Positions 17,291-27,500 of a stretch of 55,621 nucleotides of DNA are shown here, in pieces. The translations under genes and the position numbers were made by a program. Under the pieces are notes generated by a model, which saw only the letters and a program-made list of their open reading frames with translations, ran no database searches and had not been told where the DNA came from. Each line of letters begins with the position of its first letter. Within the stretch, counting starts at the first letter, position 1. This DNA is from Gammaproteobacteria bacterium (lineage in GTDB: Bacteria; Pseudomonadota; Gammaproteobacteria; Pseudomonadales; Halieaceae), in assembly GCA_030428835.1 (NCBI GenBank), contig JAUIEP010000014.1, forward strand, positions 1 through 55,621, given 5' to 3'.

Positions 17291-18424
17291 TGGTGTCACA
17301 TAAGGTGCGATGGTCTTCTCGATCTCCACGCGGGCGGTGCTCGCGTCGAAGGTACTCCCGGTCAACGTGTCCGCCAGTCCGAACATCGCGAAGACCAGCG
17401 GCATGCCGTTGGCGATCTTCGCCACCTTGAATTGCTTGTTGTTGGCGGCATAGTCCCGCCATATCTCACGCACCACGGCCCAGAAGGGGCCGGTGCGCTG
17501 CCAGTAGTCGTCACCCGGCCGCCAATCGAAATCGACGATGCGTTCATAGCGCGCGAGGCCATTTTCGCGGGCCAGCACCTGCGTAATACTGCCGGTTTCG
17601 TCGAGGGCGGTCTTCAGGTTGTGTTCTTCCTGTACCCACCCGGTCGGCGTGATGGTGTGCCGGTTGGTGCCGATGAGTACCTCGTAGTCGTCGCGCACGC
17701 TGAACTCGCGCCGCGGCAGTGGGCGCCAGGTCTCGTTGCTGGTCCAACTGGAGAAGTTTGTGCTGTGCTCCCAGCTGCCCAAGGCGGCGTAGCGCGGTGA
17801 ATCGTCCACCTGGTAGACAGACTGCAACCACTTGCCTCGCGACTCGCCGCGAGAAAGTGTCCGCCGCACCCATTCCCGGTGTCCGACAAAGACGTGCATG
17901 TCCCGGGACTGGTAGTGCCAGTCCTGTCGCCAGTGCTTGACCACCACCGGTTCCGCGGGCTCGCCGTCGGCATGGGACACACGCAGTACCATTATGTGTT
18001 GCAGGCTGATGAAGTTGGGCTCGTCAGCCACGACGTAGACGAATTCAGTGCCCCAGCTCTGGTAGGGCGGCCCGGGCCGGTAGCCCTCGTTGAAGCCCAC
18101 GGTTTCGATGAAATCGAAACTCGCCCGGTAGGGCCCCGCCATCGCCAGGATAGCGCGGCGGTCACGCTCCTTGGCGGGAAGACCGGGCTCGCGCAGTGCC
18201 AGCCACGCCTGCCCGGCTGATTCATCGAGCTGCACTTTTTCACCTTGCGTTGATCCTCCACGGGGAGCCATCTCCCCATCCGGCAGGTAGGGCCAGGCGA
18301 AAGTGTATTGCCGGATGGCACCTTCTGTGGAGGTTGCATCCGCGCCTAGAGCGTTGCCGGACAGGCTGAGGGTGAGGAGGTAGTACACACCTGTGCGGCT
18401 TATGAATCGGTAAAAAGTGGACAT
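17288..18424 (-). CDS. Secreted DUF6607-like protein, Fur-linked
   Basis: A 378-residue protein with a signal peptide (hydrophobic VYYLLTLSLSGNALG, cleavage near residue 28). The body is Trp/Tyr-rich, with repeated aromatic motifs such as KHWRQDWHYQSR, LGSWEHSTNFSSWTSNETW and YWQRTGPFWAVVREIWRDY, matching the pattern I associate with DUF6607. No enzymatic motif is visible. A Fur box lies 68 bases upstream of its start, suggesting induction under iron limitation and a role in metal or heme handling in the periplasm or outer membrane; the function is not established. Confidence 0.7.
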   Translation of the reverse strand: MSTFYRFISRTGVYYLLTLSLSGNALGADATSTEGAIRQYTFAWPYLPDGEMAPRGGSTQGEKVQLDESAGQAWLALREPGLPAKERDRRAILAMAGPYRASFDFIETVGFNEGYRPGPPYQSWGTEFVYVVADEPNFISLQHIMVLRVSHADGEPAEPVVVKHWRQDWHYQSRDMHVFVGHREWVRRTLSRGESRGKWLQSVYQVDDSPRYAALGSWEHSTNFSSWTSNETWRPLPRREFSVRDDYEVLIGTNRHTITPTGWVQEEHNLKTALDETGSITQVLARENGLARYERIVDFDWRPGDDYWQRTGPFWAVVREIWRDYAANNKQFKVAKIANGMPLVFAMFGLADTLTGSTFDASTARVEIEKTIAPYVTP

Positions 18425-18489
18425 AACGGTCCCGTGATCTAACGCGCTCCGCTCACATGAAGAGCAGGGCAGTGAGTGAAAAATACTAT

Positions 18490-18518
18490 TTGCAAATGAT
18501 TCTCATTAGCATTATAAA
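18490..18518 (+). promoter_or_regulatory. Sigma-70-type promoter overlapped by the Fur box
   Basis: TTGCAA (-35, 18490-18495), exactly 17 bases, then TATAAA (-10, 18513-18518), reading toward the plus-strand gene at 18567. The spacer holds almost the whole Fur box, the classic geometry for repression by iron-loaded Fur. Confidence 0.6.
18492..18510. promoter_or_regulatory. Fur box
   Basis: GCAAATGATTCTCATTAGC matches the 19-base consensus GATAATGATAATCATTATC at 14 positions, including both ATGAT/TCATTA cores. It sits in the divergent region between the DUF6607-like gene (minus) and the RuBisCO-like transcript (plus) and could control both. Confidence 0.75.
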
Positions 18519-18566
18519 CGAAAAAACCCTGTCATGCAGTCCTGACCCGTCCCGCGGAGAGACCCG

Positions 18567-18967
18567 ATGTCGCAGCCCCATCCAGAACGCCCCCGAGCAT
18601 CGGCGGTAAACCCGGTATCAATGGAACAACTGTCGCCGGGAGCTCGGTTGTTGGTCTGGAGTGTGCGCCAGTGGGTGGTCTCCGCTCATCTACGGCACTG
18701 TTACCCTCCAATCCGCAAGCCTATGCTACCGAGGCGCTCGCGCGGGCGGAGCGCGCGGCAGCCGCGCGGGGAATAGAGACCCAGACGCTCTGGGAGCTGC
18801 TGCTCAACGGCCAGGACATTCACGTCATCAAGGGCGAGGAAGCCAACCACAAAATTACCACGGCGCAGGACTGGGAAATCATGCAGAAAGTTACCTTTCC
18901 GCGCTGGCTGTCAGAAAACGCTCACTTGATAGAGGCACAAGACTATGCGCAAGAGCGCAGCCATTAG
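18567..18967 (+). pseudogene. Small gene with apparent frameshift, first gene of the Fur-linked transcript
   Basis: ATG 18567 has a good ribosome site (GGAGAG, 5 bases spacing) and opens a frame containing LSPGARLLVWSVRQWV, which looks like a real conserved start of a small protein; this frame ends at 18776 in low-complexity Arg-rich sequence. A second frame, open from before 18671 to 18967, carries protein-like sequence (ATEALARAERAAAARGIE, then TLWELLLNGQDIHVIKGEE) and overlaps the start of the next gene by 23 bases. A one-base gain or two-base loss around 18690-18720 would join them into about 133 codons. Whether this is decay, a sequence error or programmed shifting is unknown. I do not recognise the family. 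Confidence 0.45.
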
Positions 18968-20243
18968 TACGCGCGACCAGAGGCTTTATTGGCAGGACGG
19001 AGACGACTCCGCGGAGTTTGTGTTTGTCGACTATTACGTGGAGTCGCCATTCGAGCTTGAAGCAGCGGCGGTGTTCATGGCGGAGGAGCAGTCCTTGCCG
19101 GTCGATATAGCAGATAAGCTGCCGGTCGGCGTGGCGACTGATGCCCGGATCGCCAAAATCGTCAGCATTGCCCCGTTGCCAACGGTGAGCGACAGGCTGC
19201 TGCCGACCTACTGGCTGGGCGAGTTCGGCGAGGATCAGCGGCGCTGTCTTGCAGGAGAGACGTTTAGTGCCGGCGAGATCACGCTCGCCTTCCCTGTGGC
19301 GGGGTTCGGCGCCAACCTGACTCACCTGTGGAGCGTCGTCTACGGCGAACTGCCGCGCCACGGCACCCTTAGCGCTTTCCGCATTCTGGATATTCGCTTC
19401 CCCGACGAGGTGTTGCGCCAGTTTCCCGGGCCTGCGTTTGGCGTAGAGGGACTGCGCGAGCGGCTGGGAGTGTTCGATCGCCCCATCTTCGCCCGCTCGA
19501 CCCAGCCGCCCGTTGCACTTGGTACCGGCGCGATGGCGGAGATCGCGGCTCAGGTACTGCGCGGCGGCTTCGATTTCATCAAGGACGATGAACTGACCCT
19601 GAACGACCCGCTGTCACCCTTCGAAGCGCGTATACCGCACATGGTGAAGCGCCTTGCCGAGGTGAGCGAGGAGTGCAACGAGAGAAAACTGTTTTTCGCC
19701 AATATCATCGACAGCCCGCTGAAAAGTATCGAGCGGCTGGCCTTCGCTGAGGCCGCGGGTGTCGACGGTGTCGTCGTCGCGACCGGCATGCAGGGTATCG
19801 AGTTTATCCGCGAGGTCCGCGCGCGCTGCAGCGTCCCGATTCTGGCCCACAACGCCGGCATCGACATGCAGACCCGCCATCCGCGGTTTGGTGTGGACTA
19901 CGCGCTCAGCATCAAACTGGACCGTCTGTGCGGCGGCGACCTGGCGATGCTGCCAGGCGCTGCGCTGACCGAAGGCGGAGACGACGCCGAGCTGCGCCGC
20001 TGCCTGGACGCCTGTCTCGGTGCGCTCGGCACGCACAAGCCGATACTGCCGATACTGGCAGGTGGTAAGACCTCAGCCGAACTGGGCGACTATTGCGACG
20101 CGCTGGGCACGACGGACTTCATGCTGATCGTGGCCTCGGATGTCGACAACGACGCGGCGGGCCTGCAGGCGGGCGCCGGCCGCTACCGCTTGGCCTGGGA
20201 GAGCTACCTGCAGCAGCGGGAGAGTGCGGCGCTCTCCCTTTAG
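18945..20243 (+). CDS. RuBisCO-like protein (form IV), catalytic lysines replaced
   Basis: A 432-residue homolog of the RuBisCO large subunit. The hallmark GGFDFIKDDE (207-216) matches GGLDFTKDDE, with K213, D215 and E216 aligned to the carbamylated K201 and metal ligands D203/E204. The loop holding K175 and K177 in RuBisCO (TIKPK) reads STQPP: Q187 and P189 replace both lysines. C-terminally, PILAHNAGID keeps a histidine where RuBisCO has H294, and CGGD matches SGGD, but the phosphate-binding GGGT loop is lost (VASDVDND). It cannot be a carboxylase; form IV members are enolases, isomerases or transcarboxylases of sugar-phosphate-like compounds. It lies downstream of a Fur-box promoter, which is unusual. 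Confidence 0.85.
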   Translation: MRKSAAISTRDQRLYWQDGDDSAEFVFVDYYVESPFELEAAAVFMAEEQSLPVDIADKLPVGVATDARIAKIVSIAPLPTVSDRLLPTYWLGEFGEDQRRCLAGETFSAGEITLAFPVAGFGANLTHLWSVVYGELPRHGTLSAFRILDIRFPDEVLRQFPGPAFGVEGLRERLGVFDRPIFARSTQPPVALGTGAMAEIAAQVLRGGFDFIKDDELTLNDPLSPFEARIPHMVKRLAEVSEECNERKLFFANIIDSPLKSIERLAFAEAAGVDGVVVATGMQGIEFIREVRARCSVPILAHNAGIDMQTRHPRFGVDYALSIKLDRLCGGDLAMLPGAALTEGGDDAELRRCLDACLGALGTHKPILPILAGGKTSAELGDYCDALGTTDFMLIVASDVDNDAAGLQAGAGRYRLAWESYLQQRESAALSL

Positions 20244-20245
20244 CG

Positions 20246-20530
20246 TTCAGCCGTCGAGATTTCTGCGCATGATGGTCAGTACCTCCCCGCGCGCTTGAAC
20301 CAGTAGTGCAGGCCCAGCTCTTCGGTGAAACCCATGCCACCGTACACTTCCGTCGCGGTGCGCGCCACGAAGCGGCTGAGTCCACGAATTTGGCCAGTGC
20401 CGCCAGCTAATCGGGTAGCAGCTCCGCCGCGGCGCCGTCGCGGATCGTGCGCCGTATCTTGGCTGCTGCCCCGGCGCCTGTTTCCAGCAGTGGACGTTCC
20501 GCTAATACCGCAGGGAGCGGCGTCAGTTTT
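20246..20530 (-). pseudogene. Acyl-CoA dehydrogenase remnant (C-terminal end)
   Basis: On the minus strand three consecutive frames spell the end of an acyl-CoA dehydrogenase: LLETGAGAAAKIRRTI..ELLPD, an in-frame TAG, then LAALAKFVDSAAS; after a shift FVARTATEVYGGMGFTEE and LHYWFKRA; after another shift GEVLTIMRRNLDG and a stop at 20246-20248. One stop and two frameshifts in about 95 codons mark it as decayed. The rest of the gene is absent, so it is a deletion remnant between the RuBisCO-like gene and the lower-GC region. Confidence 0.75.
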
Positions 20531-20794
20531 TTTTACACTCGTGGCGCGTTTCTGCAAATTGAGCGTAGCGTACAGTTGGGTCAGCCACCTCGTTGGCGAC
20601 CTGGCGGGAATAATCTAACCTTATAGACTTCAAGGAGTTAGAGTTGCTTCTCGCGCGAACCCCTGGGCACTCTTTCAAGTGACGTTCGTTGTGGGCACGA
20701 AAGTTGTATGTTTGTCGGGAGTCCCTCTGAACCATGGGTGCACAAAATTGGCCATCCATCGAGGATAGCTCGTAAGACGACATTGGGAGTGCTG
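20531..20794. other. Non-coding leader before the cohesin-like gene
   Basis: About 260 bases of lower-GC DNA without a convincing gene. It contains a T-run (20525-20533 edge) and a sigma-54-like element at 20693-20708. Nothing else recognisable. Confidence 0.5.
20693..20708 (+). promoter_or_regulatory. Possible sigma-54 (-24/-12) promoter
   Basis: GGGCACG, 4 bases, then TTGTA approximates TGGCACG-N4-TTGCA; the -24 GG is kept, while the -12 GC reads GT. It lies about 87 bases before the cohesin-like gene. A related but weaker TTGTA element occurs at about 21459-21464 before the RHS gene. Confidence 0.3.
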
Positions 20795-21433
20795 ATGAAA
20801 GGAATGCTTCGCGTACTGTCCGTACTGGTGCTGTCACTGGCCAGCAGCACTCAGGCGGCATTGCTTACGCTGGAACCGACGGTGCAAAACGCGCAGCCGG
20901 GCAACACGGTGAGCATTGATCTTCTAGTATCCGGGCTCGGTCAGGGCGTTGGCCCCAACCTGGGTGCCTTCGATGTCGATATCGGCTACGACCCGCTGGC
21001 GCTGTCGCTGCAGGACCCCCTTATTCCATACACCCTTGGTGGTAGTCTAGGCGATTTCAGTCTGGGCGAAGCGTGGGATATCAGTTCGGGGGACCTGGGA
21101 GGGCTGATCAATGTCAGGGTGGTCAGTTTCCTGGAAAATGACGCTGTCAGCTGTGTCTTCTGTGTGGCCCCCTTCCTTGAAAATCTGCAATCGGATTCGT
21201 TTGTGCTGGCGTCATTCGAACTCTTCGTCGATGTGCTGGCGCCTGGTGCTTCTACGGCGCTGACTATCGAGACGGTCTATGGGTTGAGTGATGGCTTTGG
21301 TGTGCCGCTGCCAGTCAGCACGGAAAATGCGCTGGTCACGAGGCCGCGTGATGGCTCAGTCCCAATGCCTGAAACGTTGCCCCTCCTTGTGCTCGGACTG
21401 CTCTGTATGCGGTTCGTCAGGCGATACAGGTAG
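20795..21433 (+). CDS. Secreted cohesin-like protein with PEP-CTERM-like C-terminal anchor
   Basis: A 212-residue protein: signal peptide 1-21 (LRVLSVLVLSLASSTQA), then one beta-sandwich domain with cohesin-like wording (GNTVSIDLLVSGLG, LGAFDVDIGYDPLAL, VLASFELFVDV), and a C-terminal sorting-like tail: short MPE motif, hydrophobic helix TLPLLVLGLLCM and Arg-rich end RFVRRYR. That is the layout of PEP-CTERM proteins, though the usual PEP is here MPE. ATG 20795 is chosen for the signal peptide and GGGAG upstream; longer versions lack a signal. The next gene has a dockerin-like module, so this may be its receptor on the cell surface. No exosortase gene is in the window. Confidence 0.75.
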   Translation: MKGMLRVLSVLVLSLASSTQAALLTLEPTVQNAQPGNTVSIDLLVSGLGQGVGPNLGAFDVDIGYDPLALSLQDPLIPYTLGGSLGDFSLGEAWDISSGDLGGLINVRVVSFLENDAVSCVFCVAPFLENLQSDSFVLASFELFVDVLAPGASTALTIETVYGLSDGFGVPLPVSTENALVTRPRDGSVPMPETLPLLVLGLLCMRFVRRYR

Positions 21434-21524
21434 TCTTAAAAAAAATCCGGGGCGGTAGTTGTAATGTACTAACCTTCAGTAAGGCGGGGCCGGCGCCGGC
21501 TTTGCCTCCGAATGGGAGTAGTTC
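21434..21524. promoter_or_regulatory. Leader with GC hairpin before the RHS giant
   Basis: An A-run just after the previous stop is followed by a hairpin whose core is the 12-base palindrome GCCGGCGCCGGC (21489-21500), with outer AGGC/GCCT arms (21482-21485, 21504-21507). GGGAG lies 8 bases before the RHS ATG. No T-tail follows, so it is not an ordinary terminator. Confidence 0.3.
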
Positions 21525-24500
21525 ATGAGGGTATCTAGGGCCCTGGCGATTCTGGTGCTGCTCTGCTGGGGTCTGCCAGCGATCGCACAACCCTGTCATG
21601 TCGATGAAGATACCGATGTCGACCTCATCGATATCCTCTTTCAGTTCTTTACGATCAACCAGACGGTAACTGGTACCGAAGACCCGCGCGACGGCGACGG
21701 TGATGGAGATATAGACATCCACGATGTGCGCTACTGCGTTACCCAGTGCACACTGTCTCGCTGCGCGATAGTTCCGCCCAACGAGGCGCCCTCTATCGTC
21801 TCCTCAGCCGTGACGACGGCGACCGAGAACCAGGTTTATAGCTACGCGGTCATCGCCATTGACCCCGACAACGATGCACTTGCTTATGCGCTGGATACCG
21901 CGCCTGCTGGAATGTCCATTGATACGGTTTCGGGCCTTATCCAGTGGCTGCCGTCGGGTGCCCAGGGCGGGTCGAACGACGTTGCTATTCGCGTCGAGGA
22001 CGGTAAGGGCGGTTTCGCTACCCAGGTTTTCACTGTACAGGTAGAGGTCGCCAACGGCGCGCCGTTCTTCACATCGGCGCCGATAACCTCCGCGGCACAG
22101 GGTGCGCCCTTCGCTTACGATGTCGATGCGTCGGACCCCGATACCGACACATTGCAATACTCGCTGGACTCTGCCCCAGTGGGTATGGGCATCGACGCGG
22201 CTACAGGGTTGATTGAATGGACGCCCGCGAGCGGCCAGGTGGGCAGCAACAGTGTTGTCGTGCGCGTGGAGGACGGCCGGGGCGGCTCCGCGGTCCAGGG
22301 CTTCAGCATTAATGTGGCGGCGATACCAGTCGAGAACAGGCGGCCCGCGGCGGTAGATGACCATTACAGTGTTGTCAGCGGCACAACCCTGACTGTGGCT
22401 GCACCGGGTGTACTCGATAACGACACTGACGTCGACGGTGATCCACTTACCGCGGTACTGCAGGCACCACCCCGGAACGGAGACCTCACACTCAACCCCG
22501 ACGGTTCTTTCGGCTATGTTGCACGGCATCCGGACACCCCGGACGGCAGCAGGCGCTTCGCAGTCAATGAGAACCTGTCCATCCTGGCTGTACCCAATTT
22601 CGATCCGGAGTTTACTGATGTCACACGGGGCGCGCCGGAACGGAGTGCAGATGGCAGTCTCGACACGTCGTGGGTGGGCGCTTCTGCCACGACTGACCTG
22701 TACGAGCAGATTTTCGAGTATGAGGGCATTGCTGTGCGCGAGGTGCGCATGTTCGGCAATCGCCAGCACAGTGGATTTGCAGAGATCGCCGAGGGTGTGG
22801 TGCGCCTGTTCAACCGCGCCGGGGTGGAAGTTTGGAACAGTGGGCCAATACAGTTTCCGGCTCCGAACAGAGACCAGACGGTACTCGTCGACCCCGTGGT
22901 AGAGGACGTATACCGCGTGCAGTTCGAGGCGACTGCATTCGAGGGCACGGGATTCGAACGACTTGCCTTCGCCGAGTTTCAGGTCTTCGGCGATGGCTTC
23001 GTGCAGCAATTGCCGATGGGGCTCGAATGGAGCTGGACCGGCGAAGGCAAGGATCTGCCAGAGTATGAAAATGTGCTGCAAACCCCGTTGGTAGTAGACC
23101 TGAACGGGGATGCTTACCCAGAGGTCGTCTTCGCGGGCACGCTGCGCACGGGTAACACGGTTAATCCCGGCTTCCTGCGCGCAGTGGATGGCAGGGATGG
23201 TAGCGAGGTCTTCCCGACCGGGCAGTGCGTAGACGCTTCCACCACGATGGCTGCGGGTGATATCGACGGCGACGGTCTTCCGGAAATCGTCGCGAGCATG
23301 ACCTCGCGACAGGGTGATACATGCGTCGGCAATGGTGCCTTCGGCAAGGGGCCGCGACTCATCGCGTTCGAACATGACGGTACTTACAAGTGGGAGAGTG
23401 AGAACCTGGACAGCCAGTTCGTAAAGTGGGGCGGTGTGACTATTGCTGATCTGGATGCTGACGGAGTGCCTGAGATCCTGGTAGATCGTCAGGTGCTGGA
23501 CAATGAGGGCAATCACCTTTGGATCGGCTCGGAGACTGCATGTCGCGGCTGCGTTCCCAAAGCGGCCGACATTGATCTGGACGGCAAGCTTGAGGTGATC
23601 ATGGGGTGGGGCGTGTATGAACACGACGGTACATTGAAGTGGCCGGTAGTGCATACCTACTCTGCTATCGCCAACTTCGATGAGGACCCCTACGCGGAGA
23701 TTTTTGTCAACCAGGCCAATGCATGGATTCTCTACGAGCATGATGGTACTGAGAAGTGGCGCGCTTTTGGTGGCTTCGGTGGTGGCGTTCCCACGGTGGG
23801 CGATTTCGACGGAGACAATGAGCCGGAGATCGGCATTGCCACGGCGTCGGAGTACCGCGTCCTCGAAACAGACGGATCGATCAAGTGGCGGCACCGCATT
23901 TTTGACGGCAGCTCTGGCGTTACAGGCTCCTCGCTGTTTGATTTCGACAACGATGGTCGTATGGAGGTCGTGCAAAGTGATGAAGAGTACTTCCGTATCT
24001 GGGACGGGGCTACCGGCAATGTACGTTTTCGCGAACGGGTGACCTCGGTGACCGCCAACGAGTATCCTCTCGTAGCAGATATCGACGCCGACGGCGAAGC
24101 AGAGGTGGTTGTCCCCGCGTCTTTCCGTATCGTTGAGGACACGGACGAGCTCACAGGGGGCGTACATGTATTCGGCAGCACCCTGGGTAACTTTGTACGC
24201 GCACGCCCTATCTGGAACCAGCACGCTTACGCAGTGACCAATGTCCTTGAAGATGGAAGAATTCCCGCAAACGAGAAGGAAAACTGGCTACTGGCGGGAT
24301 TGAATCATTACCGGGTAAACGCGTTCCTGCCCGAGGACGAGTCTCGATTCGACAAGTTTACCTACAAAGCCAGCGACAGCGATCTGCTGTCCGATGAGGC
24401 CAGCGTATTCATCGATGTTACCGCGCCGACTGCGGCTCCTGTCATTACGACCGAGCCCGTCCTTTTCGCCTCGGTTGACCGACAGTACTTTTACAACGCG

Positions 24501-27500
24501 CAGGCGCTGGACCCGGATGCACAGCCACTGACGTTTTCCCTGCCGGTCGCGCCAGCGGCAATGACTATTGACGCTGGCACCGGCCTGCTTGAGTGGGTGC
24601 CGCAAGCTTCCGACCTGGGCGAGCATCCGGTAGTGGTAAAAGTGGAAGACACCGACGGGCTGTTCAGCTTCCAGTCATTCGACCTGACAGTCGGCCAGCC
24701 GGTGATCGTACCGAACGTGGTGGGGGAGACCCAGTCTTCAGCTGTCACGCTGCTCGCCGCAGTCGATCTGAACCTGGGCTCGGTGCAGTTCCAGAATCAC
24801 CCTACCATCACAGTGGGCAACATCATCTCGCAGGACCCGACGCAGGGGCAGGAAGCCGATTTCCAGGGCAGGGTGAACATTGTAGTGTCAAGCGGGCCGG
24901 GAGTGCTTGATACCGATGACGACGGTGACGGCTTTACCGAGAACCAGGGCGATTGCAGCGATACGGACGACAGCATTTTCCCCGGTGCCAACGACATTCC
25001 GGGAGACGGCATTGATCAGGACTGCGACGGCAGCGACGCGACTGTCCCCCCTGCCCAGATTCTCATCTCTCCCGTCAGCGCGACCGTGCTGACCGGCGAG
25101 CTGGTCGACCTTGCCGCTATCGGTATCTATCCGGATAACACCAGCGCGGATGTTACGGGGCTGGTGAACTGGTCCACCGGCGGCAGTGTATTCAGCTCTG
25201 CCGTGCCCGGCGTATTCAATGTGATGGCCAGTATCGGCGCGGTTACCGGTAGTGCCACCGTGACTGTCCGTGCGCCCGTCGTGGGTGATGCGACGCTGCC
25301 GTTTGCCGAGCTGGCTACGCCCGCCGCGGGTGACCGAGTAACAGCGCCGGTGGATGTGATCGGTACCGTCAGTGACGACAATTTTTTCAAATACACGCTG
25401 GCATACGCTCGTGCCGGCTCCAGTGACTTCACCGTATTCGCAGAGGGAACGAGCGAAGTGTCCGGCGGCGTGCTTGGACAACTCGATCCGACATTGCTGA
25501 TCAATGACCAATATGTCATCCGCCTGACCGCGTTCGACGCCGGCGGTAACTCCGCTTTCGTTGAGCAGTCTGTGGTGGTCGATGAAGACCTGAAGGTAGG
25601 CAATTTCACGCTCAATTTTACCGACCTCGCGATACCTATGTCCGGCATTCCCATTACCGTCACTCGCACATACGACAGTCGCGACAAGCAGAAGGGCGAC
25701 TTTGGTGTCGGTTGGCGGCTGGATGTGCAGACTCTCTCGATAAGCGCCAACAGGATCCAGGGCACCGCGTGGGAAACTGTACCTGCGGGTCTGTCCACGC
25801 TGCAATTGGTACCAACGGATGTGCACACCATCTCGTTGACGCTTCCCAACGGCCGGGCGGAACTGTTCGATATGGCAGTTAATCCCTCGATATCGGGTCT
25901 CGGCGGCAGCTTCGGATCGGTGCAGGTGTCCTATGTGCCGCGCAGCGGCACCCTCGGCAACCTGCAGATTGTGGGTAATGACTTCGTGAATGTTGTCGGT
26001 GGGCCGGAGGAAGTGGTGCTGGTCGATGACTCAAACTTTACAACCTTCAATCCCAGGCGCTTCCGCTATATCGCGGCTGATGGGTCGCGGGTCGTCTTAC
26101 ATACCGACAATGGCGTAGAAAGCGTTACCGATGCCAGCGGCAACACGCTGACCTTCAGTCCCTCTGGAATTGTGCATTCAGCGGGCAAGTCTGTCACTTT
26201 TCAGCGGGACGGAATGGGCCGGATCACGCGTCTGACTGATCCGATGGGCAATCAGCAGATTTACACCTATGACGCCAATGGCGACCTTGTAAGTCATACA
26301 GATGCCGAGGGGCTCGTTACGCGCTACACCTACAACTTCCGGCATGGCCTCCTCAGTGTCACCGACCCGCTGGACCGGGTAGTCTCACGCAGCACCTACG
26401 ATGACGACGGGCGACTTGCCAGTATCACTGACGCCAGTGGACGTGTTATCGCGTTCAGCCACGACGTGGGAGCCAGGCAGGAAGTCATCACCGACCCAGC
26501 CGGCAACGTTTCGGTCATCGAGTATGACGACAGCGGTAATATTCTGCGCCTCACCGATGCACTGGGCGGTGTGAATACGTTTACCTATGACGTCAATGGT
26601 AATCCCCTGACCGCCACCAACGCGGCGGGCGAGACCACCACGCAGACGTTTGATGGACGCGGCAACCTGCTGTCGCGCACGAATGCGGCGGGAGAGACGA
26701 CCACTTACACGTACAACTCTCAGGACAGGATTGCCACCGTGACCGATCCGCTCGGTCGAGTATCGAGCAGGACATATGACAGTGCCGGACGACTTGTCAG
26801 TGAGACCAATGCTCTCGGTATCATCGCGCAGAGCCGCACCTACGACAGTGCAGGCAATATCACTTCTGTTACGGACGCTAACGGTAATAGCGTCTCGCAC
26901 ACCTACGATGCATTTGGCAACCGACTATCCAGCACCGATGCCCGCGGCAATATGACGACCACTGCCTACGACGCGAATGGCAACATCGTGAGCGAGGTGG
27001 ACAGGCGCGGATTCGCTGTTGCAACGACACTGGACAAGAACGGTCGCTTCACGACCAAGATGGACGCGCTGGGCAATATGGGAATGTTTGACTACAACGC
27101 GGCGGGCGTCATGGCGCGTGTAGAGGATGCCCTGGGCAATGTGACCGAACAGATCGTGGACGCAAATGGGCGGGACCTTACATTCACGGACGCGCTGGGC
27201 AACCAGATCAGCAAAACCTACGACATCCTTGGCAACCTTGAATCCCTGACCAGTTTCTCTGGGCACACCACCAGTTACGAGTATGACGCCCTGTCGCGCA
27301 GGGTGCGGACGGTGAGGCCCGATAGTGGCGCGTTCGAGACGGTATACGATGCGGCTGATCGCGTCACTGCCGAGACTGATGCGCGGGGCAATACAACCGT
27401 GTTCGAGTACGATCTTGCTGGTCGCAATACGCGGCGTATCGACGCTCTGGGTAATGCCACAACCTTTGCTTACGACGCAGTCGGTAATCTTGTGCAGCAG

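Noticed and set aside
18671-18967. An independent gene starting at ATG 18671
   Set aside because: No ribosome site and a start lying inside the preceding frame's conserved-looking part; a frameshifted continuation of the 18567 gene is more likely, though not proven.
21804-24224. An 806-codon minus-strand frame opposite the RHS gene
   Set aside because: The plus frame has signal peptide and successive domains; the antisense has none.
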